From positions 37,188 to 101,187 of the forward strand of contig ONXC01000004.1 in NCBI GenBank assembly GCA_900321715.1: DNA of 64,000 nt. Direction: 5' to 3'. The notes under the pieces were generated by a model. The model worked only from the letters and a program-made list of their open reading frames with translations. It was not told the DNA's origin and made no database searches. Position 1 is the first letter of the stretch; the number at the start of each line of letters is the position of its first letter. Positions 35,408 to 42,693 of this stretch are shown here, one piece after another. The stretch is from an uncultured Bacteroidales bacterium (lineage in GTDB: Bacteria > Bacteroidota > Bacteroidia > Bacteroidales > UBA932). The translations under genes and the position numbers were made by a program.

Positions 35408-36085
35408 ATGTCTACAATGCTTATCTGGATAATAATGATTGCGGTGATGGTGGCAAGTATGATCATACAGGCCATGCTCAAGCGCCGCTTTGACAAATAC
35501 TCCGAGGTCCCGCTCTCCATGACCGGAGCGGAGGTTGCCTCCCGTATGCTGGCTGCCCACGGCATACGTGACGTCTCAATAGTGTCTGTGGACGGAAAAC
35601 TCACGGACCACTATGACCCCACCACCCGCACTGTAAACCTCAGCCAGGATGTCTATTACGGCAGGTCAGTCGCCGCTGCAGCAGTGGCAGCCCACGAGTG
35701 CGGCCACGTGGTGCAGCACGCCACGGGTTACGCCTGGCTCAGGATGCGTTCGGCCCTGGTCCCGGTGGTGTCTTTTTCCAATAGTATTGTGTCCTGGGTG
35801 CTTCTTGGAGGGGTTCTCCTTATCAATATCTTCCCGCAGCTGCTGTGGTTTGGGATCGGCCTTTTTGCCCTTACAACCCTTTTCAGTTTTATCACCCTCC
35901 CAGTAGAGATCAATGCCAGCGCACGTGCCGTGAAATGGCTGGAGGGTGCCGGAATTGTAACTTATGAGACCAAGCCCATGGCGGCCGATGCCCTCAAATG
36001 GGCAGCTTACACCTACGTGATTGCAGCGCTGGGCTCTCTGGCTACGCTGCTCTACTACATTTCCGTGGCGAACAGAAGGAATTGA
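35408..36085 (+). CDS. Membrane zinc metallopeptidase (YugP type)
   Basis: 225 residues. An N-terminal membrane segment (LIWIIMIAVMVASMIIQAML), a cytosolic or membrane-edge domain with the zinc motif HECGH in AAVAAHECGHVVQHATGY (~100), then membrane segments around 115-165 and 200-220. PVEINASARAVKWLE supplies the likely third ligand region. It belongs to the Zn_peptidase_2 family, a gluzincin of unclear substrate, probably membrane protein quality control. It diverges from alr and its stop lies at the edge of the right inverted repeat. Confidence 0.88.
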   Translation: MSTMLIWIIMIAVMVASMIIQAMLKRRFDKYSEVPLSMTGAEVASRMLAAHGIRDVSIVSVDGKLTDHYDPTTRTVNLSQDVYYGRSVAAAAVAAHECGHVVQHATGYAWLRMRSALVPVVSFSNSIVSWVLLGGVLLINIFPQLLWFGIGLFALTTLFSFITLPVEINASARAVKWLEGAGIVTYETKPMAADALKWAAYTYVIAALGSLATLLYYISVANRRN

Positions 36086-36214
36086 GTGGAGGTTAAAACG
36101 CTGACACTCAATGTATTACAAGAGTTTCTACCAGAACTTTTTCTGGTAGAAACTCTTGTAAATAGCTATGTATCAGGCAGTTAGGCTCCACCGCAAGGGG
36201 AGAACTATTAGGGG
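36086..36214. repeat. Right copy of the 129-bp inverted repeat
   Basis: It begins immediately after the protease stop codon and ends 3 bases before the DJ-1 stop codon. It is the reverse complement of 34078-34206 with about 13 mismatches. The hairpin loop (CTTT, 36137-36140) has the same plus-strand orientation as the left copy, so relative to the flanking sequence the loop is inverted. Confidence 0.9.
36116..36161. terminator. 21-bp hairpin with TTAC...GTAA ends, right copy
   Basis: Same perfect stem as 34131-34176. It stands between the convergent protease (plus) and DJ-1 (minus) genes and probably terminates both. Confidence 0.8.
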
Positions 36215-36217
36215 TGA

Positions 36218-36787
36218 TTAGAGCATAAGGCCGGCCTTCACCTTGGCGGCGGCTTCGGGACCCTTCAGATAGCTTAGGATTGCAAGGCCGAACTCCACGG
36301 CCCAGCCAGCACCGCGCCCTGTGATGAGATTACCATCCGTCACAGTGCCTTCCGGGGTGTAGACGGCGCCGGCGGCAGCAGGAGCTTCCTCAAAGCCGTC
36401 AAAGCAGGTGAACCTGCGGCCGGAAAGGCCAGGAAGCTGTGACACAACCAGCCCCGGAGCCGCGCAGATTGCGGCTACGGCGCCGCCGCGGGCCCAGTGA
36501 TCCTCAAGGATTTCCATAAGTTCGGCGTGCTGGGCAAGGTTCTTTGAACCTGGCATTCCGCCGGGGAAGATCATTATGTCGGAGGCATCGGTTCCAGGCT
36601 CCATCACTTCCAGGTCCTCCCAGGAAGTATCGGCCGTAACCTGCAGTCCGTGAGAGCTTTCCACCAGATACTCATCCGTGATGGAAACGGTTACCACGGG
36701 GATTCCGCCCCTCAGAAGCACGTCCCTTGTTGCAAGGGCTTCCATGTCCTCAAAGCCATCGGCCAAAAATAGATGTACGCCTTTCAT
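36218..36787 (-). CDS. DJ-1/PfpI family protein
   Basis: 189 residues. The nucleophile elbow Cys is in AAICAAPGLV (~107) with the Glu of FLADGFEDMEAL near residue 14, the DJ-1 pattern, and PGGMPGSKNL between. Members act as glyoxalase III, deglycase or redox-responsive chaperones; the substrate here is not known. The ATG overlaps the tadA stop as ATGA, so it is translated with tadA. Confidence 0.9.
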   Translation of the reverse strand: MKGVHLFLADGFEDMEALATRDVLLRGGIPVVTVSITDEYLVESSHGLQVTADTSWEDLEVMEPGTDASDIMIFPGGMPGSKNLAQHAELMEILEDHWARGGAVAAICAAPGLVVSQLPGLSGRRFTCFDGFEEAPAAAGAVYTPEGTVTDGNLITGRGAGWAVEFGLAILSYLKGPEAAAKVKAGLML

Positions 36788-37221
36788 ATTCTTTTACTCT
36801 TAAAAAACTCTACCATAAGATTGGAGCATTCCTCCTGCAGTACGCTGCCTCGGATGACTGTTTTGGGATGTAGCAGGGAAGGCTGGAACATTGAAAAGCC
36901 GCGGCGGGGGTCCGGGGCGCCGTACACCACGGTTCCGGTCTGGGCCCAGGCAAGGGCGCCCGCACACATGGGGCAGGGCTCTACGGTAACGTATAGCGCG
37001 CAGTCCGTTAGGTACTTACCTCCAAGGGCTTCCGTTGCGGCGGTGATTGCAATCATCTCTGCGTGGGCGGTGGTGTCACGGAGCCTTTCAGTCTGGTTAT
37101 GACCACGGCCGATGATCCTGCCCTTCCACACCACCACGGCCCCGATGGGGATTTCTCCCTCCTCAAGGGCGGCATGCGCTTCCCGCAGCGCCTCTTTCAT
37201 GAATTTTTCATCTTGCTCCAT
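36784..37221 (-). CDS. tadA: tRNA adenosine deaminase-type nucleoside deaminase
   Basis: 145 residues of the cytidine/deoxycytidylate deaminase fold. Zinc motif 1 is HAEM in TTAHAEMIAITAA with the catalytic Glu, and motif 2 is PCPMCAGAL. The spacing and the C-terminal FFKSKRI fit TadA, which converts A34 to inosine in tRNA-Arg(ACG). Other nucleoside deaminases such as guanine deaminase are an alternative. The ATG is only 4 bases from a TAACTTTG box, so the mRNA is probably leaderless. Divergent from engB. Confidence 0.9.
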   Translation of the reverse strand: MEQDEKFMKEALREAHAALEEGEIPIGAVVVWKGRIIGRGHNQTERLRDTTAHAEMIAITAATEALGGKYLTDCALYVTVEPCPMCAGALAWAQTGTVVYGAPDPRRGFSMFQPSLLHPKTVIRGSVLQEECSNLMVEFFKSKRI

Positions 37222-37225
37222 GAGG

Positions 37226-37233
37226 CAAAGTTA
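37226..37233 (-). promoter_or_regulatory. tadA -7 box (TAACTTTG)
   Basis: The minus strand reads TAACTTTG, then CCTC and the tadA ATG. The divergent engB box is only 11 bases away. Confidence 0.55.
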
Positions 37234-37244
37234 CAAAAAATCCT

Positions 37245-37252
37245 TATCTTTG
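37245..37252 (+). promoter_or_regulatory. engB -7 box (TATCTTTG)
   Basis: TATCTTTG ends 7 bases before the ATG at 37260, again implying a leaderless transcript. Confidence 0.6.
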
Positions 37253-37259
37253 TGTGTTA

Positions 37260-37868
37260 ATGTCCGGGGGCATGAAAATCACAAAGGCAGAATTTGCAGG
37301 ATCAAGCACCAGGGTAGGCGGAAAACCTGCCCGCAAGGCGCCTGAATTTGCCTTCATCGGCCGCTCCAATGTAGGGAAGAGTTCCCTCATCAATATGCTT
37401 ACGGATAACGGGAAGCTTGCAAAGACCTCCCAGACTCCCGGCAAAACACAGCTTGTAAACCACTTCATAATAAACGATTCCTGGTATCTGGTAGACCTCC
37501 CCGGCTACGGGTATGCAAAGCTGCCGGACAGGGAAAGGGCAAAACTCAGACATATAATCTGGGACTACATCAACAACTCTGAGGAACTTGTCATGCTTAT
37601 GGTCCTGCTGGACTCAAGGCACGATCTCCAGGAGGTGGACCTCCGCTTCATCCGTGAACTTGGTGAGAAGGGAATTCCCTTCGGCATCATTTTCACAAAG
37701 GCCGATAAACTAGGCCAGGAGGCCCTCAATGCGCAAATTCTCAAGGACAAGGGACGTTTACTTGAAGAGTGGGAAGAACTTCCGCCCTGCTTTGTGAGCT
37801 CATCGGCCAAAAAGACGGGGAAGGAGGAAATACTTGATTACATCGGATCAATTCTTCAAACACTATGA
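37260..37868 (+). CDS. engB: Ribosome biogenesis GTPase YihA/YsxC/EngB
   Basis: 202 residues from ATG 37260; a GTG at 37254 and an ATG at 37272 (MKITKAEFAGSS) are alternatives. G motifs: G1 GRSNVGKSSLINML, G3 DLPGYGYAK, G4 TKADK, G5 SSAKK. The family helps assemble the 50S subunit. Its stop overlaps the prs ATG as ATGA, so the pair is coupled. Confidence 0.95.
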   Translation: MSGGMKITKAEFAGSSTRVGGKPARKAPEFAFIGRSNVGKSSLINMLTDNGKLAKTSQTPGKTQLVNHFIINDSWYLVDLPGYGYAKLPDRERAKLRHIIWDYINNSEELVMLMVLLDSRHDLQEVDLRFIRELGEKGIPFGIIFTKADKLGQEALNAQILKDKGRLLEEWEELPPCFVSSSAKKTGKEEILDYIGSILQTL

Positions 37869-38860
37869 TAAGCAATCTTCATGAGCACCGTCTGGCGCTG
37901 TTTACCTGTGATGCTTCCCGCTATTTCGCGGAAAAGGTAGTTGATGCAATGAATCGTATGAAGTCTCCCGAAGACCCTGAGATAGTCCTGGGCCCTCTGG
38001 AAATCGCCCGTTTCAGCGACGGAGAATTCCAGCCCTACTTCCAGGAGAGCGTCCGCGGAGCCACATGTTTCATTATCCAGTCCACTTTCCCCTCCACGGA
38101 CAACCTCATGGAGCTCCTGCTTTCCATTGACGCAGCCAAGAGGGCATCGGCCGACAGAGTGATTGCCGTCATCCCTTACTATGGCTGGGCGCGCCAGGAC
38201 CGCAAGGACAAACCCCGTACGTCAATCGGCGCAAAGCTTGTTGCCAACATGCTCAAGGTTGCCGGGGCCGATGCAGTTATGACCTGCGACCTCCACGCAG
38301 ACCAGATCCAGGGCTTCTTTGACCTCCCCGTGAACCACCTCTATGCCAGCTATGACTTCCTGGACATCCTCAAGAAGCTCCAGAGAAAGTACAAGGACAC
38401 CCTTACCCTGGCAGCCCCGGATATGGGCGGCGCAAAGAGGGTCCACTCCTATGCCAAGTACCTCCACACCCCGGTTGTGATATGCCACAAGACCCGCGCA
38501 AAGGCAAACGTGATTGAACGCATCCAGCCCATCGGAGAGGTTGAAGGCAGGGACATAGTGATAATTGACGATATTATTGATACCGCCGGCACCCTCACGG
38601 AAGCCGCCAATGAGCTCCTGAAGCGCGGCGCCAACAGCGTACGTGCATTTGCAACTCACGCAGTGCTTTCCGGCCCGGCATATGAAAGGATAGACAAGAG
38701 CGCCCTCACTGAGGTCTACGTGACGGATACCATTCCTCTGGATCCGGCTCAGGAGCACCTCCAGGGCAAGTTCCGCGTAGTTTCCCTGGCCGACACCTTT
38801 GCCAGGATGATACTCCGCGTGTACAACTACCAGCCCATATCCTCTGAATTCCCGCTGTAG
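37865..38860 (+). CDS. prs: Ribose-phosphate pyrophosphokinase
   Basis: 331 residues, slightly longer than the ~315 of E. coli Prs. It makes PRPP from ribose 5-phosphate and ATP for nucleotide, His, Trp and NAD synthesis. Seen: GPLEIARFSDGEFQPYFQESVRG at the N-terminus, the ATP loop YGWARQDRKDKPRTSIGAKLVA, the metal site CDLHADQIQGFFD, and the PRPP-binding loop IVIIDDIIDTAGTL. Coupled to engB by a 4-base overlap. A short membrane protein follows after 2 bases. Confidence 0.96.
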   Translation: MISNLHEHRLALFTCDASRYFAEKVVDAMNRMKSPEDPEIVLGPLEIARFSDGEFQPYFQESVRGATCFIIQSTFPSTDNLMELLLSIDAAKRASADRVIAVIPYYGWARQDRKDKPRTSIGAKLVANMLKVAGADAVMTCDLHADQIQGFFDLPVNHLYASYDFLDILKKLQRKYKDTLTLAAPDMGGAKRVHSYAKYLHTPVVICHKTRAKANVIERIQPIGEVEGRDIVIIDDIIDTAGTLTEAANELLKRGANSVRAFATHAVLSGPAYERIDKSALTEVYVTDTIPLDPAQEHLQGKFRVVSLADTFARMILRVYNYQPISSEFPL

Positions 38861-38862
38861 CC

Positions 38863-39126
38863 GTGAAAACATTTCTTGCAGCCCTCATTTTCGTTGGCTT
38901 GGCAGTGATCCTGCTGGGCGTGAATATCTTTTTCTTCAAGCGGCCGTTCCCAAACGGGGAAATCTCCACCAATCCGGAAATGCAGAAGCGCGGAATCAAG
39001 TGCGCAAAGCAGGAGGAACTGGAGATGCTGGCAGCTCAGAAAAGGGGAGGGAAGCCGGAACACTGTAACGGAGAATTCACGGATGCGTGCCGCAGCTGCG
39101 CGCTCTACGAACTAGAAAAAAAGTAA
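38863..39126 (+). CDS. Small single-pass membrane protein with Cys-rich tail
   Basis: 87 residues starting at GTG 38863. One N-terminal hydrophobic segment (FLAALIFVGLAVILLGVNIFFF) is followed by a polar domain containing Cys in GIKCAKQEELEM, HCNGEF, DACRSC. The four cysteines could bind a metal or form disulphides if outside the membrane. It is sandwiched between prs and der with 2- and 6-base gaps. I recall similar uncharacterised membrane proteins beside der in Bacteroidales but give no function. Confidence 0.75.
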   Translation: MKTFLAALIFVGLAVILLGVNIFFFKRPFPNGEISTNPEMQKRGIKCAKQEELEMLAAQKRGGKPEHCNGEFTDACRSCALYELEKK

Positions 39127-39132
39127 TTCATT

Positions 39133-40440
39133 ATGGCATTAGTAGCGATAGTCGGGAGACCGAACGTAGGAAAAAGTACCCTTTTCAACCGTCTGGTGGG
39201 AATGCGCCAGGCCATTGTGGATGAGACGGCGGGCGTAACCCGTGACCGTCATTACGGCAAGTGCGAATGGTGCGGCCGTGAGTTCTCCGTGGTGGATACC
39301 GGCGGTTACACAAGTAATTCCGATGACGTATTTGAAGGCGCCATCCGCCGCCAGGTGGCTATAGCAATTGAGGAGGCCGATGCCATCCTCTTTATGTGCG
39401 AGGCCGCAACGGGAATCACGGATTATGACTCCGAGATTGCCGATATCCTCCGTCGCTCCAAAAAGCCCGTCATCCTGTGCGTGAACAAGGTGGATACGGG
39501 CGAGAAGATGTACGACGCCTACGATTTCTACGGCCTGGGGCTGGGGGAAGTGTGGAGCATATCGGCCGCAAACGGCTCCGGCACCGGAGACCTTCTGGAC
39601 GAGGTCCTGAGGGTGCTTCCAGAGGATGAAGGTGAGGCCGATGACCACGCCGACATCCCCCACATTGCCATAGTGGGACGCCCCAACGTGGGTAAATCAT
39701 CCCTCACAAATGCCCTCCTTGGAGAGGAACGCAACATTGTCACGCCCGTCGCCGGCACCACGCGTGATTCCATCTCCACCTATTACAATAAGTTCGGCCA
39801 CGAATTCATGATTGTGGATACCGCCGGAATGCGAAAGAGGGGAAAGGTGACGGAAGACCTTGAGTTCTACTCCGTGATGAGGGCCATGCGCACAATTGAG
39901 CATTCCGATGTCTGTATCCTTATGATAGACGCCAACCTTGGTATGGAGGCCCAGGATATGAACATCTTCAACGTGATCCAGAAAAACCGCAAGGGCTGCG
40001 TGATTGTTGTGAACAAGTGGGACCTCTTCGAGAAAGGCGTGAACACCATGAAGGAGTACACGGAAAACCTCAAGGCCCGCCTGGCTCCTTTCAACGACAT
40101 CCCCATCATCTTCACCTCCGTCCTTAACAAGCAGCGCATCCTGGATGTGCTTGACGCCGCCGCGCATGTGGCCGATAATATGTCCCGGAAGATCCCTACA
40201 TCGGCCCTCAATGATGCCATGCTGCCGGAAATAGAGAACTATCCTCCGCCGGCATGGAAGGGTAAATACATCAAGATCAAGTATGTCACGCAGCTCCCCA
40301 CCCGCACCCCGCAGTTTGCCTTCTTCTGCAACCTGCCCCAGTGGGTGAAAGACCCCTACAAGCGTTTCCTGGAGAACAAACTCCGTGAGCACTTCGACTT
40401 TGAGGGCTGCCCCATACAGGTTTACACCAGAGCAAAATGA
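39133..40440 (+). CDS. der: Ribosome-associated GTPase Der
   Basis: 435 residues with two tandem GTPase domains and a KH-like C-terminus. Domain 1: [23 protein letters not shown]. Domain 2: [29 protein letters not shown]. The last ~80 residues carry the KH-like part ([22 protein letters not shown]). Der acts in 50S assembly, like EngB encoded upstream. nadE follows 6 bases after the stop. Confidence 0.97.
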   Translation: MALVAIVGRPNVGKSTLFNRLVGMRQAIVDETAGVTRDRHYGKCEWCGREFSVVDTGGYTSNSDDVFEGAIRRQVAIAIEEADAILFMCEAATGITDYDSEIADILRRSKKPVILCVNKVDTGEKMYDAYDFYGLGLGEVWSISAANGSGTGDLLDEVLRVLPEDEGEADDHADIPHIAIVGRPNVGKSSLTNALLGEERNIVTPVAGTTRDSISTYYNKFGHEFMIVDTAGMRKRGKVTEDLEFYSVMRAMRTIEHSDVCILMIDANLGMEAQDMNIFNVIQKNRKGCVIVVNKWDLFEKGVNTMKEYTENLKARLAPFNDIPIIFTSVLNKQRILDVLDAAAHVADNMSRKIPTSALNDAMLPEIENYPPPAWKGKYIKIKYVTQLPTRTPQFAFFCNLPQWVKDPYKRFLENKLREHFDFEGCPIQVYTRAK

Positions 40441-40446
40441 TAAAAT

Positions 40447-41184
40447 ATGTTTGATGCTAAAAAAGTTAAGGACGCCTGCGTCCAGTGGATAAGGGACTGG
40501 TTTGAGGAAAATGGCCCCGGATGTAACGCCGTCCTTGGTATTTCCGGAGGTAAGGACAGCAGCGTCTGCGCCGCCCTCTGCGTAGAAGCCCTTGGTAAAG
40601 AACGTGTAATAGGAGTTACAATGCCCAACGGCGTCCAGCCGGATATTGCCGATTCCATAAAACTCATCAATCACCTTGGTATAAAGCGTTACGACATAAA
40701 TATCGGTGCAGCCTTCGACGCCCTGATGGGGGAGGTGGAGGCGAAACTTGGGGAATCGGCCTCAAGCCAGACACGCATCAATATGGCTCCGCGCCTCAGA
40801 ATGACGGCCGTGTATGCCGTTTCCCAGTCAAATAACGGCCGCGTGGTGAACACCTGCAACCTCTCAGAGGACTGGGTGGGCTACAGCACCCGCTGGGGAG
40901 ATGCCGCAGGAGACTTTTCGCCTCTTGGCGGGCTCACCGTTCAGGAGGTGGTAGAAGTGGGAAAAGTACTTGGACTTCCCATTGACCTTGTGGAGAAAAC
41001 GCCCTCGGACGGTCTCTGCGGCAAAACCGATGAAGACAATCTGGGCTTCACCTATGCGGTTCTTGACAGGTACATCCGCACCGGCGTGTGCGAGGACCCC
41101 GCCACCAAGGCCCTCATAGACCGCAAACACGTAATGAACCTGTTCAAACTCAAGCCAATACCTCACTTTGAGCCCGAGTTGTAG
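40447..41184 (+). CDS. nadE: NH3-dependent NAD+ synthetase
   Basis: 245 residues, the short ammonia-dependent form without a glutaminase domain. The P-loop LGISGGKDSSVCAALC is the PPi-binding SGGxDS motif. NTCNLSEDWVGYSTRWGDAAGDFSPLGGLT and the region PSDGLCGKTDEDNLGFTYAVLD (which binds deamido-NAD) are both intact. It makes NAD from deamido-NAD, ATP and ammonia. Last of the engB-prs-der-nadE run; a hairpin follows. Confidence 0.95.
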   Translation: MFDAKKVKDACVQWIRDWFEENGPGCNAVLGISGGKDSSVCAALCVEALGKERVIGVTMPNGVQPDIADSIKLINHLGIKRYDINIGAAFDALMGEVEAKLGESASSQTRINMAPRLRMTAVYAVSQSNNGRVVNTCNLSEDWVGYSTRWGDAAGDFSPLGGLTVQEVVEVGKVLGLPIDLVEKTPSDGLCGKTDEDNLGFTYAVLDRYIRTGVCEDPATKALIDRKHVMNLFKLKPIPHFEPEL

Positions 41185-41217
41185 GCTGTTTTTGCTAATT
41201 GGTTTATTGTCAATTAA

Positions 41218-41263
41218 TTACGGGATTTACTCCAGTCTTTTTATCCGGGAGTAAATCCCGTAA
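41218..41263. terminator. Hairpin with TTAC...GTAA ends after nadE
   Basis: A perfect 16-bp stem, 41218-41233 with 41248-41263, and a 14-base loop containing TTTTT. It lies 34 bases after nadE and is likely its terminator. The ends match those of the hairpins at 34131, 36116 and 57920. Confidence 0.75.
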
Positions 41264-41344
41264 ACCTTTAATAGTGAGTAAGTTAAGTGAAACGGGTGAA
41301 AGTCAATTATTTTTACTATATTGCAGAGCAAAACCTGACCTGAA

Positions 41345-42616
41345 ATGAAAAAACCTGTTCCACGCTTTGATATGGTGCGTGACCCTATCCGTACCAGATG
41401 GTACCTGAAGCCCCTCACAAAGCTGCTAAGCTGGCCTGACATGCTGCTTCACAAGCCCATAATCCGCCGCCACGGCACGGAAGGCCTTAAACCTCCGTAC
41501 ATCCTTCTTTGCAACCACAACGCCTTCATGGACTTCAAGGTTGCAACCCAGATCATCTACCCCAACAGGGCTAACTATGTGGTGGCAATAGACGGTTTCA
41601 TCGGCCGTGAATGGCTCCTGAGGAACGTGGGCTGCATCTGCAAGCGTAAGTTCACCAATGACACCGTGCTGGTGCGCCAGCTTCGTAAAGTGCTGGACAA
41701 CAAGGATATAGCCGTGGTCTATCCAGAAGCCCGCTATTCGCTATGCGGCACCACCGCCGTGCTCCCGGCATCCATCGGCAAACTTTGCAAGATGATGAAG
41801 GCGCCGGTTGCGTCCCTCATCTGCCACGGGCATCACGTGAATTCCCCCTTCTGGAACCTCCACAGCCGCGGCGTAAAGCCCACGGAGGCCGATTTTTCCC
41901 TCCTTTTCACCCCGGAGCAGCTTGAGGCCGCCACCGTGGATGAAATCAATGACAAGATAGTGGAAGCCTTCCAGTACGACGACTTTGCCTGGCAGAAGGA
42001 GCGTGGCATACTCACACCTTATGAAAAGCGTGCCGAAGGCCTGCAAAAAGTTCTGTATCAGTGCCCTCACTGCGGAACGGAATACCATATGAGCACCCGC
42101 GGAGCCATGCTCTGGTGCAATCACTGCGGCAAGGAGTGGGAAATGACGGAACTTGGGGAGCTCCGCGCCCTTGAAGGAGACACTGAATTCCACCACATCC
42201 CGGATTGGTACGAGTGGGAACGCTCAAATGTCCGCGCCGAAGTGCGTAAAGGAAGGTATTCAACCGGAGAACTCCCAGTCCACGTGTACTCGCTTCCAAA
42301 TGCCCTCAGGTTCATCCGGCTTGGCGACGGCAAGATGATCCACGACTCCAACGGCTTCAGGGTGTGGGGCACCGACGTGGATGGAGACCCCTTCGAAATG
42401 GTGCTGCCGGTCCCTTCCCTTTACTCCTGCCACATTGAGTATGAATATCTTGGCAAATATGGAGACTGCGTAGACCTCAATACGCTCCAGGACACCTGGT
42501 ACACCTATCCCTACGACTGCGATTTCTCCGTAACCAAGATGGCTCTTGCCACTGAAGAACTCTACTACTTCTACCGTGAGTCAATCGGCAAGCCCTGCCG
42601 CCCGGGTTTGGCGTAG
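41345..42616 (+). CDS. Acyltransferase (PlsC-like) with C-terminal zinc ribbon
   Basis: 423 residues. The acyltransferase core has the HX4D motif in LCNHNAFMDFKV (~59), GFIGREWLLRN, and YPEARYSLCG, the counterpart of the PEG motif. After residue ~235 comes a zinc ribbon, CPHCGTEYHMS ... CNHCGKEW, with four Cys, and then a ~170-residue beta-rich region. It should move acyl groups to a glycerol or lysophospholipid acceptor at the membrane. The ribbon is not part of ordinary PlsC and marks a distinct subfamily. The acceptor is unknown. The gene stands alone. Confidence 0.85.
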   Translation: MKKPVPRFDMVRDPIRTRWYLKPLTKLLSWPDMLLHKPIIRRHGTEGLKPPYILLCNHNAFMDFKVATQIIYPNRANYVVAIDGFIGREWLLRNVGCICKRKFTNDTVLVRQLRKVLDNKDIAVVYPEARYSLCGTTAVLPASIGKLCKMMKAPVASLICHGHHVNSPFWNLHSRGVKPTEADFSLLFTPEQLEAATVDEINDKIVEAFQYDDFAWQKERGILTPYEKRAEGLQKVLYQCPHCGTEYHMSTRGAMLWCNHCGKEWEMTELGELRALEGDTEFHHIPDWYEWERSNVRAEVRKGRYSTGELPVHVYSLPNALRFIRLGDGKMIHDSNGFRVWGTDVDGDPFEMVLPVPSLYSCHIEYEYLGKYGDCVDLNTLQDTWYTYPYDCDFSVTKMALATEELYYFYRESIGKPCRPGLA

Positions 42617-42679
42617 TTCGCTGGCGCGGAAGCGAAAAATATTGTACCCGTGGGTATTCCGAATGAGGGAATAATTTGT

Positions 42680-42687
42680 TATCTTTG
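42680..42687 (+). promoter_or_regulatory. xseA -7 box (TATCTTTG)
   Basis: TATCTTTG ends 6 bases before the xseA ATG, another leaderless-type arrangement. Confidence 0.6.
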
Positions 42688-42693
42688 TAGGGA

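Noticed and set aside
35317-35604. N-terminal extension of alr by 96 residues
   Set aside because: It overlaps the divergent protease gene and its promoter, reads as antisense of the protease, and normal alanine racemases begin at MRVIEDD-type sequence.
34078-36214. Phase-variable promoter inversion
   Set aside because: The promoters of both genes lie in the middle of the block and the repeats at the 3' ends, so inversion would not switch expression of alr or the protease; I keep only the structural observation.
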